In this document: piece by piece, positions 15,202-22,197 of the stretch | Layout: each line of letters begins with the position of its first letter | Numbering within the stretch: the stretch's first letter is position 1 | Program-made: the position numbers and the translations under genes | The notes under the pieces: model-generated | What the model was told of the DNA's origin: nothing | Seen by the model: the letters and a program-made list of their open reading frames with translations, nothing else | Database searches by the model: none | NCBI GenBank assembly: GCA_036375995.1 | Contig: DASVBE010000017.1 | Coordinates: 1 to 22,512, forward strand | DNA length: 22,512 nucleotides | Direction of reading: 5' to 3' | DNA from: DASVBE01 sp036375995 | GTDB taxonomy: Bacteria > Actinomycetota > Actinomycetes > Streptosporangiales > Streptosporangiaceae

Positions 15202-16566
15202 ATGAACCGTCAGGGACCGGAGGAGAGCCAGCCCGCTGCCGAGCCGATCATCAGTGCCCCGGTCGGGCGCCGGTCGGTGCTCAAGGGCATGGGCGCGGGC
15301 GCGGTCACCGTGGGGGCCGGCGGGCTGCTGGCCGCGTGCAGTTCCGGGATCAAGGGCTCCGGTGCGCAGTCCAGCAGCGGCACGATCAACATCGGCTTCG
15401 TCACCCCGCTGACCGGCCCGCTGGCCGGCTTCGCGTCCGGCGACCAGTACGTGCTCAGCCAGGTCCGCAGCACCAGCGCGTACAAGAGCGGGATCAAGGC
15501 CGGCGGCAAGAACTACAAGGTCAACATCGTGGTCCAGGACAGCCAGTCGGACCCGAACCGGGCCTCCGCGGTGGCCCGGCAGCTGATCCTGCAGAACAAG
15601 GTGGACATGATCCTGACCACCTCGACCCCGGAGACCACCAACCCGGTGGCCGCGGCCAGCGAGAAGCTCGGCACGCCGTGCCTGTCCACCGTGGTGCCGT
15701 GGGAGTCGTGGTACGGCGGCCTGGGCGGCAACCCGGCCAAGCCGACCACCACGTTCAAGTACTGCACGGTGTTCTTCTTCGGGCTGAAAGAATTCCAGGG
15801 CACCTTCGTGCCGATGTGGCAGCGGGTGCACACCAACAAGGTCGTCGCCTGCCAGTACCCCAACGACGCCGACGGCACCGCGTTCCGCGAGGCGTTCATC
15901 CCGCTGATCAAGGAGTCCGGGTACAAGCCCGTGGACGGCGGCGCCTACCAGGACGGCACCACCGACTTCAGCTCGATGATCAGCACGTTCAAGAACAAGC
16001 ACTGCGAGCTGTTCAGCAACGCGCCGCTGCCGCCGGACTTCAACACGTTCTGGAAGCAGGCCGCCCAGCAGGGCTTCAAGCCCAAGCTGGCCACGGTGGC
16101 CAAGGTGCTGCTGTTCCCGGCCGACACGGTCGCGCTCGGCCCGCTGGTCAACAACGTGGCCACCGACTCGTGGTGGGGCCCGTACATGCCGTACCAGTCC
16201 TCACTCGACGGGCAGAGCGCCAAGGCGCTGGCGGACGGGTTCACCGCCGCCACCGGCAAGCTGTGGGTGCAGTCGATCGGCTCCAGCTACTCCCTGTTCG
16301 AGGTGGCCAAGGAGGCGTTCACCGCGGCCGGCGACCCGCACGACAAGGCCGCGGTGGCCAGCGCCCTGCACAACGTCAACTACACCGGCATCTGCGGCCC
16401 GCTGAACTTCGCCGTCGGCCCGGCTCCCGGCGTGGGCATCATGAAGCCGCTCGGCGTGCAGTGGCAGAAGGGCACCGGCAAGTTCCCGTTCGAGATGCAG
16501 GTGGTGGACAACTCGATGAACAAGGACGTGAAGATCACCGCCGACTTGCACCCGACGAATGCCTGA
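15202..16566 (+). CDS. ABC importer substrate-binding lipoprotein, Leu/Ile/Val-binding-protein-like family, Tat-exported
   Basis: The 454-residue product is the extracellular ligand receptor of the importer encoded downstream. The leader has a twin-arginine motif GRRSVLKG (R23, R24), a hydrophobic stretch and the lipobox LLAAC (C46), so it should leave through the Tat pathway and be lipid-anchored. The mature part follows the Peripl_BP_6 fold: INIGFVTPLTGPLAGF, then VVQDSQSDPNRASAVARQLI, DMILTTSTPETTNPVA and PWESWYGGLGG. It holds five further cysteines (C160, C188, C217, C268, C398) and aromatic-rich stretches (PWESWY, FKYCTVFFF, DSWWGPYMPY). That is unusual for a plain leucine binder and suggests another ligand. 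ATG 15202 has AAGGAG 5 nt upstream; an in-frame GTG at 15139 would put 21 extra residues before the Tat signal. The 3' end overlaps the next gene by 8 nt. Confidence 0.88.
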   Translation: MNRQGPEESQPAAEPIISAPVGRRSVLKGMGAGAVTVGAGGLLAACSSGIKGSGAQSSSGTINIGFVTPLTGPLAGFASGDQYVLSQVRSTSAYKSGIKAGGKNYKVNIVVQDSQSDPNRASAVARQLILQNKVDMILTTSTPETTNPVAAASEKLGTPCLSTVVPWESWYGGLGGNPAKPTTTFKYCTVFFFGLKEFQGTFVPMWQRVHTNKVVACQYPNDADGTAFREAFIPLIKESGYKPVDGGAYQDGTTDFSSMISTFKNKHCELFSNAPLPPDFNTFWKQAAQQGFKPKLATVAKVLLFPADTVALGPLVNNVATDSWWGPYMPYQSSLDGQSAKALADGFTAATGKLWVQSIGSSYSLFEVAKEAFTAAGDPHDKAAVASALHNVNYTGICGPLNFAVGPAPGVGIMKPLGVQWQKGTGKFPFEMQVVDNSMNKDVKITADLHPTNA

Positions 16567-17356
16567 TGCCGCGCCGCCGTTGCTGGAGCTCGATGCGGTC
16601 AGCAAGAGCTTCGGCAAGGTCGTGGTCGCGGACCGGCTGTCGCTGACGGTCGGCGCCGGGGACGTGCTCGGCATGGTCGGCCCGAACGGGGCCGGCAAGA
16701 CCAGCGTGTTCGGGCTGATCTCCGGCACGCTCGAGCCGTCCGCCGGGGAGATCAGGTTCGCCGGGACGGCGGTCACCCGGATGCGGGCCCCGGACCGGTG
16801 CCGTCTCGGTATCGGCCGGACCTTCCAGGTGCCGCGGCCGTTCGGCAACATGACCGTGTTCGAGAACGTGCTGGTCGCCGTCCAGCAGGGAGCCGGCCTG
16901 CGGCGGCAGGCCAGTTACGACGCGGCGGCGCAGACGCTGAGCCGCACCGGGCTGCTCGGCCAGGCCAACGTGCTGGCCGAGCGGCTCGGCCTGCTCCAGC
17001 GCAAGCGGCTGGAGCTGGCCCGGGCGCTGGCCTCCGGGCCGCGGCTGCTGCTGCTCGATGAGGTGGCCGGCGGGCTGACCGACCCCGAGGTGGCGCAGCT
17101 GGTCGGCATCGTCCGGTCGGTCCAGGCCGACGGTATCGCGGTGATCTGGATCGAGCACGTGGTCCGTGCGCTGACCGCGGTGGTCGACCGGCTGGTCTGC
17201 CTGGCCGGCGGGACGTTCGTGGGCGATGGCAAGCCCGCCGAGGTGCTGGCCAACCCGGCCGTCCGCGAAGTGTTCCTGGGCACCGAGGTGACCACCTCGC
17301 TGGCCGGCCCGCTCGCGGCCGGCGGCGACGAGCCCGCGGACGGTGCCCGTGACTGA
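16559..17356 (+). CDS. LivG-type ABC transporter ATP-binding protein with atypical signature motif
   Basis: This 265-residue cytoplasmic ATPase powers the importer with its LivF-type partner. Walker A GPNGAGKT is at residues 41-48, the Q-loop region is FQVPRPFGNMTVFEN, and Walker B LLLLDE has D167 and E168. The switch histidine is in IWIEHVVRAL. The C-terminus FVGDGKPAEVLANPAVREVFLG is typical of LivG. The signature motif, normally LSGGQ or LSYGQ, reads LGLLQ at 143-147, just before RKRLELARALA. Divergent signature motifs do occur in part of the LivG family, so this need not mean loss of activity. ATG 16559 lies inside the end of the binding-protein gene with no clear Shine-Dalgarno, so translation is probably coupled. 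The stop overlaps the next gene. Confidence 0.9.
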   Translation: MPDAAPPLLELDAVSKSFGKVVVADRLSLTVGAGDVLGMVGPNGAGKTSVFGLISGTLEPSAGEIRFAGTAVTRMRAPDRCRLGIGRTFQVPRPFGNMTVFENVLVAVQQGAGLRRQASYDAAAQTLSRTGLLGQANVLAERLGLLQRKRLELARALASGPRLLLLDEVAGGLTDPEVAQLVGIVRSVQADGIAVIWIEHVVRALTAVVDRLVCLAGGTFVGDGKPAEVLANPAVREVFLGTEVTTSLAGPLAAGGDEPADGARD

Positions 17357-18140
17357 CCTCCCCGCCGGCGAGTTCGTGACCGGCGGGAGCCTGACCGGCG
17401 GGAGCGCGCTGCTCGAGGTCCGCGACCTGACCGTGCACCACGGCCAGCTGCGGGCGCTGGCCGGGGTGAGCCTGGCCGTCGCGCCGGGCGAGGTGTACGC
17501 GATGATCGGCGCCAACGGGGCGGGCAAGTCCACGCTGCTCCGCAGTATTGCCGGGCTGCACAAGCCGACGTCCGGGTCGATCCTGCTGGACGGCCAGGAC
17601 CTGGCCCGGCTGCGGCCGGAGAAGCGGGTCGCGGCCGGGATCGTCATGGTCCCGGAGGGCCGGCGGCTCTTTCCTTCGCTGACCGTGGAGGAGAACCTCC
17701 AGGTCGGGGCGTCCTACGCGCGGCCCGGGCCGTGGCGGATCGAGGGCGTGTACGGCCTGTTCCCGTGGATGCGGGACCGGCGCGGCCAGCTGGCCGGGCA
17801 GCTGTCCGGCGGCGAGCAGCAGTCCGTGGCGATCGGCCGGGCGCTGGTGGCCAACCCGCGGGTGCTGCTGCTGGACGAGCTGTCCCTGGGCCTGGCCCCG
17901 GCCGTGGTCCGCCGGATCTACCAGACCCTGCCCGAGCTGCTGGCGTCCGGGCTGACCGTGCTGCTGGTCGAGCAGGACGTCAGCCAGGCGCTGCGGGTCG
18001 CCACCCACATCCATTGCCTGCTCGAGGGCCGGACCACGCTGCAGGGCCCGCCCGGCGACCTGACCGCCGAGGAGATCGAGGGCGCCTACTTCGGCCTGGC
18101 CGGGGTCAACGGCTCAGGCGGCCGGGAGGCGCCGGCATGA
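17343..18140 (+). CDS. LivF-type ABC transporter ATP-binding protein
   Basis: The second ATPase of the importer (265 residues) has all canonical motifs: Walker A GANGAGKST at 56-64, signature LSGGEQQ from residue 154, Walker B VLLLDE with D178 and E179, and a LivF-like PEGRRLFPSLTVEENL segment. In the switch region, the usual LivF-like EQ follows LLV (LLVEQDVSQALRVA). About 22 residues before the conserved ALLEVRDLTV are a non-conserved leader that includes a tandem TGGS repeat. The start is uncertain: GTG 17343, GTG 17349 and GTG 17376 are all in frame. The first two lie before the stop of the preceding gene, giving a short overlap. The 3' end overlaps the permease gene as ATGA. An intact signature here next to an altered one in the partner fits an asymmetric ATPase pair. 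Confidence 0.9.
   Translation: MPVTDLPAGEFVTGGSLTGGSALLEVRDLTVHHGQLRALAGVSLAVAPGEVYAMIGANGAGKSTLLRSIAGLHKPTSGSILLDGQDLARLRPEKRVAAGIVMVPEGRRLFPSLTVEENLQVGASYARPGPWRIEGVYGLFPWMRDRRGQLAGQLSGGEQQSVAIGRALVANPRVLLLDELSLGLAPAVVRRIYQTLPELLASGLTVLLVEQDVSQALRVATHIHCLLEGRTTLQGPPGDLTAEEIEGAYFGLAGVNGSGGREAPA
17377..17405 (+). repeat. 14-bp tandem direct repeat, 15-bp period
   Basis: TGACCGGCGGGAGC occurs at 17377-17390 and again at 17392-17405, identical, with one base between. In the reading frame it encodes V-T-G-G-S L-T-G-G-S in the non-conserved N-terminus of the LivF-type ATPase. It looks like a recent in-frame duplication. Confidence 0.85.
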
Positions 18141-19009
18141 GCTGGGTCAACGCGATCATCCAGGGGATCCTGATCGGCGGTCTGTACGCGCTGTTCGCCT
18201 GCGGGCTGTCGCTGATGTTCGGCGTGATGAAGGTCATCAACCTGGCCCACGGCGACCTGGCCGTGGTCGCCGCGTACACGGCGCTGGGCGTGATCACGAT
18301 CACCCACGTGCCCGCGGTGTGGTCGTTCATCCTGGTCGTGCCGATCTTCGCGGTGCTCGGCTACGTCGTCCAGCGGACCCTGTTCCAGACCGCGCTCGAC
18401 CGCAGCGTGCTGACCACGCTGCTGGTCACCTTCGGCCTGTCAGTGGTGATCGAGAACGCGCTGCTGCAGTTCGCCTCGGCGGACAGCCACTCGCTGGACA
18501 TCGGCCCGCTGGTGTCCGACTCGATCCAGATCGGCTCCCAGATCTCCATCGCCTGGCTGCTGCTGGTCATCTTCGTGGTGGCGGTGGTGGTCCTGCTCGG
18601 CCTGCAGTACTTCCTGTCCTCGTCCCGGCATGGCCGGCTGATCCGGGCGGTCGCCGACGACCAGGAGGCGGCTCAGCTGTCCGGCGCCGACTACCGGCAC
18701 GTCTTCGGCATCGCGGCGGCGATCGCGTTCGGCACGGTGGCGCTGGCCGGGCTGGCGTTCGGCATGTACTCCTCGTTCGACCCGACGATCGGCACCGACC
18801 AGCTGCTGCTGTTCGCCTTCGAGGCGGTCGTCATCGGCGGCCTCGGCTCGCTGTGGGGCACGCTGGTCGGCGGCATATTGCTGGGTGTGGTCCAGCAGAT
18901 CGGCGCCCAGATCGGCCCGTCCAACCAGGTCCTGGCCGGCCAGCTGGTGTTCCTGCTCATCCTGGTGGTCAGGCCGCAGGGTCTGACGGGCCGCCGGAGC
19001 ACGGCATGA
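18137..19009 (+). CDS. LivH-type branched-chain (HAAT) ABC transporter permease
   Basis: This 290-residue membrane protein is one of two permease subunits. Its N-terminus, IIQGILIGGLYALFACGLSLMFGVMKVINLAHGDL, is the diagnostic LivH opening. About eight hydrophobic helices follow. The cytoplasmic coupling loop, GRLIRAVADDQEAAQLSGAD, is where the ATPases dock. The final LGSLWGTLVGGILLGVVQQIG and VRPQGLTG are also typical. ATG 18137 overlaps the upstream stop as ATGA, and GGGAGGCGCC precedes it. The 3' end overlaps the LivM-type gene, again as ATGA. Length is normal for the family. Confidence 0.92.
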   Translation: MSWVNAIIQGILIGGLYALFACGLSLMFGVMKVINLAHGDLAVVAAYTALGVITITHVPAVWSFILVVPIFAVLGYVVQRTLFQTALDRSVLTTLLVTFGLSVVIENALLQFASADSHSLDIGPLVSDSIQIGSQISIAWLLLVIFVVAVVVLLGLQYFLSSSRHGRLIRAVADDQEAAQLSGADYRHVFGIAAAIAFGTVALAGLAFGMYSSFDPTIGTDQLLLFAFEAVVIGGLGSLWGTLVGGILLGVVQQIGAQIGPSNQVLAGQLVFLLILVVRPQGLTGRRSTA

Positions 19010-20187
19010 CCGCCCCCGGCCGGGCCGCGGCCGGGGAGGCGGCGGTGCCCCCGGCACCGGGTGGCGGCGGGCCGGAAGCGGTCCTGGTAACCAGGTCCCG
19101 GCGGACCACGCTGTGGGCCGCCCTGGGCGCGCTGGTGATCGTGGTCATCCTTGGCTACCTGCCCTACCTGGTGCTGTCCGGGACGACGGACTTCCTGGTC
19201 AACGTGTTCGTGCTGATGACCATGGCGAGCATGTGGAACCTCCTGGCGGGCTACGCCGGGCTGGTGTCGGTCGGCCAGCAGGCGTTCGTCGGGCTGGGCG
19301 GTTACCTGGTGCTGATCCTGTCCAACCACGCGGTCGAGCCGTTCCTGGCGCTTCCGGTGGCGGTGGCCGGCTGCGCGGTGGTCGGGCTGCCGGTGTGGTG
19401 GCTGGTGTCCCGGCTGCGGACCGGGTACTTCGCGATCGCGACCTGGGTGATCGCGTCGATCTTCGAGCTGATCGTGGTCCGCTTCCCGTCGCTGGGCGGC
19501 GGGACCGGGGCCAACCTGTCCGGGTTCGAGAACCTGGACCCGACGCTGCTGACGGCCTACACCTACTGGGCCGCGCTGGCCGTGGTGGTCCTGGTCGTCC
19601 TGTTCGTGTACCTGATCCTGCGGAGCCGGCTCGGCCTGGTGCTCACCGCGCTGCGCGACGACGAGACCGGTGCCCGCAGCAGCGGCGTCCGGGTGCCGCG
19701 CACCCAGGGTTTCGTGTTCGTGGTCGCCGCGGCCGGCTGCGGCGCGGCCGGCGCGATTGTCATCATCAGCCAGCTGAGCATCGAGCCCACCGCGGCGTTC
19801 AGCGTCCAGTACTCGGCCGAGATGATCTTCGCCACGATCATCGGCGGCATCGGCACGATCGAGGGCCCGATCCTCGGCACGATCATCTTCTTCGCCCTGC
19901 AGAGGTCGCTGGCCCAGTACGGCACGTGGTACTTCATCGTGCTCGGCCTGGTGGCGATGGCGGTCGCGCTGTGGGCCCCGCGGGGCATCTGGGGGCTGAT
20001 CTCGGAGCGGTTCGGGATCCGCCTGTTCCCGGTGGGCTACCACCTCTGGCCCGCAGGCGAGCAGCGCCCGCGGGGCCTGGCCGCACTGCGCCGCCGCTCG
20101 TCCGGCACGGCCCCGCTCGCCGGGGCGGCTGGCCCGGCGGAGGCGTCCCGCGCGCCGGATGATCGCCCTGCTCCGCCCCCTGGCTGA
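19006..20187 (+). CDS. LivM-type branched-chain (HAAT) ABC transporter permease
   Basis: This is the second permease (393 residues). A polar N-terminal region of some 30 residues precedes the first helix. The family segments are seen: MASMWNLLAGYAGLVSVGQQAFVGLGGY, then the coupling loop LVLTALRDDETGARSSGV, and late FATIIGGIGTIEGPILGTIIFF. About nine to ten hydrophobic helices are predicted. After the last helix, ending in LWAPRGIWGLI, there is a cytoplasmic tail of some 65 residues rich in Arg, Pro and Ala that is not part of the conserved core. ATG 19006 overlaps the LivH-type stop. No sixth transporter gene follows; the operon appears to end at TGA 20185-20187. A short GC stem, CCGCC/GGCGG (20188-20200, loop CGT), directly after the stop is too small to be a sure terminator. 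Confidence 0.92.
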   Translation: MTAPGRAAAGEAAVPPAPGGGGPEAVLVTRSRRTTLWAALGALVIVVILGYLPYLVLSGTTDFLVNVFVLMTMASMWNLLAGYAGLVSVGQQAFVGLGGYLVLILSNHAVEPFLALPVAVAGCAVVGLPVWWLVSRLRTGYFAIATWVIASIFELIVVRFPSLGGGTGANLSGFENLDPTLLTAYTYWAALAVVVLVVLFVYLILRSRLGLVLTALRDDETGARSSGVRVPRTQGFVFVVAAAGCGAAGAIVIISQLSIEPTAAFSVQYSAEMIFATIIGGIGTIEGPILGTIIFFALQRSLAQYGTWYFIVLGLVAMAVALWAPRGIWGLISERFGIRLFPVGYHLWPAGEQRPRGLAALRRRSSGTAPLAGAAGPAEASRAPDDRPAPPPG

Positions 20188-20226
20188 CCGCCCGTGGCGG
20201 GAACATGCGGGCCGCAAACACCGTTA

Positions 20227-20237
20227 CGCATAATGCG
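20227..20237 (+). promoter_or_regulatory. Candidate msrA -10 box within a small palindrome
   Basis: CATAAT at 20229-20234 matches the TATAAT consensus at five of six bases and is the most AT-rich stretch in this gap. It lies inside CGCAT-A-ATGCG (20227-20237), a perfect 5-bp dyad around one base, which could be an operator. No good -35 box is found 16-18 bp upstream. Transcription from here would give a leader of about 100 nt. Confidence 0.4.
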
Positions 20238-20306
20238 GTTTTCGCACGTGACCCCAGCTCCGGAAATTCCCGTTCAGCCTGGGCCGGCGAGGGACCGCAG
20301 GACCCA

Positions 20307-20325
20307 TGGCCCCAGCCAGGGGTCA
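20307..20325 (+). promoter_or_regulatory. Hairpin abutting the msrA ribosome-binding site
   Basis: TGGCCCC (20307-20313) pairs with GGGGTCA (20319-20325) over the 5-nt loop AGCCA: seven pairs, one of them G-T. The strong ribosome site AGGAGGAGG (20328-20336) starts 2 nt after the stem. The structure could modulate ribosome access; this is inference. Confidence 0.4.
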
Positions 20326-20340
20326 CCAGGAGGAGGATCC

Positions 20341-21030
20341 GTGGGCATTTTCGGCTTCCACAAGACCACCATGATCACCGCCGACGAGGCGCTTCCCGGC
20401 CGCGGCCAGGCCGTGCCCGTGGCCAGCGCGCACGTCGTTCTCGGCACGCCGCTGCAGCCGCCGTACCCAGACGGTTCGCAGGTCGCCGAGTTCGCGATGG
20501 GCTGCTTCTGGGGCGCCGAGAAGACGTACTGGCAGACCCCGGGCGTCATCTCGACGTCGGTCGGTTACGAGGGCGGCTTCACGCCGAACCCGACCTACGA
20601 GGAGGTCTGCAGCGGCCGGACCGGGCACGCCGAGGCCGTGCGCGTGGTTTTCGACCCGGCGAAGACGAGCTACGCGGAGCTGCTTCGGATCTTCTGGGAG
20701 TCCCATGACCCCACCCAGGGGATGCGGCAGGGGAACGACCGTGGCACCCAGTACCGGTCGGCCATTTTCTACACCTCGCCGGAGCAGAAGGCTGCGGCTG
20801 AGGAGTCGCGGGACATGTACCAGAAGCGGCTGGCCGAGGCCGGCTACGGCGAGATCACGACCGACATCGTGGCCGCGTCGCAGTTCTACTTCGCCGAGGA
20901 CTACCACCAGCAGTACCTCAAGAAGAACCCCTACGGGTACTGCCCGGACCACGGGACTGGCGTGTCCTGCCCGATCGGGGTGGGCGTCATCTACGGGACG
21001 GGTGTGAAGGCTGACACAGCCGAGGGCTGA
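20341..21030 (+). CDS. msrA: Peptide-methionine (S)-S-oxide reductase MsrA
   Basis: MsrA (229 residues) reduces the S-epimer of methionine sulfoxide in proteins and free methionine, a repair step after oxidative damage. The catalytic motif GCFWGAE contains C55. The resolving and recycling cysteines are C201 in YGYCPDHG and C210 in GVSCPIG, so this is a three-cysteine enzyme like that of E. coli. Other landmarks are VGYEGG, NPTYEEVCSGRTGHAE, WESHDPTQGMRQGNDRGTQYRSAIF and the late FYFAEDYHQQYLKKNP. I chose GTG 20341 because AGGAGGAGG lies just upstream and GIFGFHKTTM is a familiar actinobacterial MsrA N-terminus; an upstream in-frame start at 20194 adds 49 non-conserved residues. No msrB is in the window. 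It has its own leader and is followed by a strong hairpin, so it is probably a single-gene unit. Confidence 0.96.
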   Translation: MGIFGFHKTTMITADEALPGRGQAVPVASAHVVLGTPLQPPYPDGSQVAEFAMGCFWGAEKTYWQTPGVISTSVGYEGGFTPNPTYEEVCSGRTGHAEAVRVVFDPAKTSYAELLRIFWESHDPTQGMRQGNDRGTQYRSAIFYTSPEQKAAAEESRDMYQKRLAEAGYGEITTDIVAASQFYFAEDYHQQYLKKNPYGYCPDHGTGVSCPIGVGVIYGTGVKADTAEG

Positions 21031-21043
21031 TCAGTCATATAGA

Positions 21044-21084
21044 GCGGCAGCGCGTGCCTGGAGCTACCGGGCGCGCGCTGTTGC
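21044..21084. terminator. 18-bp bidirectional terminator hairpin between convergent genes
   Basis: Bases 21044-21061 pair with 21067-21084 along 18 positions (14 Watson-Crick, four G-T) around the loop AGCTA. It starts 14 nt after the msrA stop. The next gene is on the opposite strand, so it can serve both directions; read on the minus strand it is followed by TCTATAT, a weak T-rich tail. This is the most stable hairpin I found in the window. Confidence 0.75.
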
Positions 21085-21103
21085 ATGTCTGGGGCCGGGC
21101 GGG

Positions 21104-21211
21104 TCAGGTGCCGCTGACGTAGTAGCCCTTGCCGATCACGGAGTGGACGAGGCCGTCATCGCGGAGCTTGGCTGCCATCGCGCCGCCTCGCCTGCACGGG
21201 AAGCTCGTCTC
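21104..21211 (-). pseudogene. Remnant of a GntR-type winged-helix regulator (3' end)
   Basis: On the minus strand, codons from 21178 down to the TGA at 21104-21106 read MAAKLRDDGLVHSVIGKGYY followed by VSGT. This is the end of a GntR winged helix: the last turn of the recognition helix (MAKLRDDGLV-like) plus the wing with G-x-G-Y-Y-V. The rest of the domain is missing. Upstream, the frame carries about 11 unrelated codons and then meets the TAG that ends the beta-helix gene, in the same frame. A 24-residue product could not fold as a DNA-binding domain, so I call it a gene fragment left by deletion or rearrangement. An independent tiny gene starting at 21178 is unlikely. The pattern match is by eye and rests on few residues. 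Confidence 0.5.
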
Positions 21212-21931
21212 CTAGGCAGCGATCTCGAACTGGTCCTCGCGATGGTGGCGGATCATCGCCGCGGTGTAGCGGGCGAGCGCGGCCTGTAGCTGCTCGCGGC
21301 GGCCGCCGGCGTCGTCGACGCCGAAGATGAACGGGAAGAAGCTCCAGCCGGCCTCGGCCAGCTTGGCCAGGATCGCCTCCGCCTCGCCGGGCGGGTAGCA
21401 GCAAGCGGGGTCACCCACCGCCACCCAGCCGACCGGGATCCGGGCCTGCGGCGCCACGATCGCACCCAGGTGGACCACCGCACCGGCCGCGACGGCCGCG
21501 GCCCGGCCCAGGTGCGCACCGTTGAGCACCATGGCGCCGCCGGCGATGAACACCTCGTCGGCAATGGTGCAGCCGGTCAGCTGGGTGTGCGGGCCGGCCA
21601 GCACCCGGTCACCGATGCGTAGCGGGTGCCGCGGGGTGCCGCGCAGCACCGCGTTCTCCATGATCACGCAGCTGGCACCGACCTGGACCGGGCCGCCCTC
21701 GGCGGCCAAGATCGCGCCGTGCATGATGCAGCTGCCGGCGCCGATGCTCACCTGGCCGCTGACGACGGCGGTGGGCGCCACGTAGGCGTCGGGGTGAATG
21801 GACGGAGTCATCCCCAGGTGCCGGATCGTCATGTGGCCGCTGCGCGCCCGGGCGTCGGGTGCGTTGTCACCGGCCGCACTGCCGCTCTGGATGGTGGCCG
21901 GTTCGGTCTGTAGGACATCGGTGACGTTCAT
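21212..21931 (-). CDS. Left-handed beta-helix protein of the gamma-carbonic-anhydrase / hexapeptide acyltransferase superfamily
   Basis: The 239-residue protein has repeated hexapeptides ([LIV]-G-x4) from about residue 43 (PSIHPDAYVAPTAVVSG) to 165, then PVGWVAVGDPA and an alpha-helical C-terminus ending with ALARYTAAMIRHHRED. This matches the gamma-class carbonic anhydrase-like family. The three zinc-binding histidines seem to be lost: M91 is where VxxH would be, and GPHTQLTGC (113-121) has P114 and T119 where the H-x4-H pair belongs, although H115 is adjacent. Carbonic anhydrase activity is therefore doubtful; acyl or CoA-ester binding is possible but unproven. I chose ATG 21931 because AGAAGGGA lies about 10 nt upstream. 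A longer start at 22000 directly abuts its AGGAG, and ATG 21832 would begin nearer the conserved core. It stands between the GntR remnant and a LuxR-type gene, with no obvious pathway partner. Confidence 0.8.
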   Translation of the reverse strand: MNVTDVLQTEPATIQSGSAAGDNAPDARARSGHMTIRHLGMTPSIHPDAYVAPTAVVSGQVSIGAGSCIMHGAILAAEGGPVQVGASCVIMENAVLRGTPRHPLRIGDRVLAGPHTQLTGCTIADEVFIAGGAMVLNGAHLGRAAAVAAGAVVHLGAIVAPQARIPVGWVAVGDPACCYPPGEAEAILAKLAEAGWSFFPFIFGVDDAGGRREQLQAALARYTAAMIRHHREDQFEIAA

Positions 21932-22197
21932 CTGACTCGCATCCCTTCTTGGGGTCCTCGTTCGGTCACGAGCGCAGCTGGCGCTGGCGGAGGAGTTCAT
22001 CTCCTGTGTCGCCCAGCGAAGCCGGAACCATGAAGACCGGAGCCGTTCGCGGCTGGCGCCGGATGGTCCCGGTACATCGGGCCTCCCTGGGCACGAAGCT
22101 GACCTTGTCCCGAGGATGCAGCTACAGCCGGGCGGTGCGGATCTGGCAACCGTCTAGCAGTGAGGCGACGGGGGTTTAGATTCACACGGGGAGGGGC
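21932..22197. other. 266-nt intergenic region upstream of the beta-helix gene
   Basis: No gene is supported here; the small reading frames on both strands lack ribosome sites and recognisable sequence. The 5' untranslated region and promoter of the minus-strand beta-helix gene should lie here, but I find no convincing -10/-35 pair. Small dyads are seen: AGCGC/GCGCT (21971-21985), AGGAG/CTCCT (21991-22005) and AGCCG-TTCG-CGGCT (22041-22054). None is long enough to call a terminator for the LuxR-type gene. Confidence 0.4.

Noticed and set aside
20188..20200. CCGCC-CGT-GGCGG stem after the LivM-type gene as a terminator
   Set aside because: Stem of only 5 bp and no T tract; mentioned with the gene but not called.
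21932..22000. Longer start of the beta-helix gene at 22000
   Set aside because: The AGGAG there touches the ATG with no spacing, and the 23 added residues are Arg/Ser-rich and not conserved; 21931 has a better spaced AGAAGGGA.
21997..22185. 62-codon minus-strand frame and 76-codon plus-strand frame (21949-22179) in the intergenic region
   Set aside because: No ribosome site, no recognisable domain, and composition typical of random GC-rich frames.
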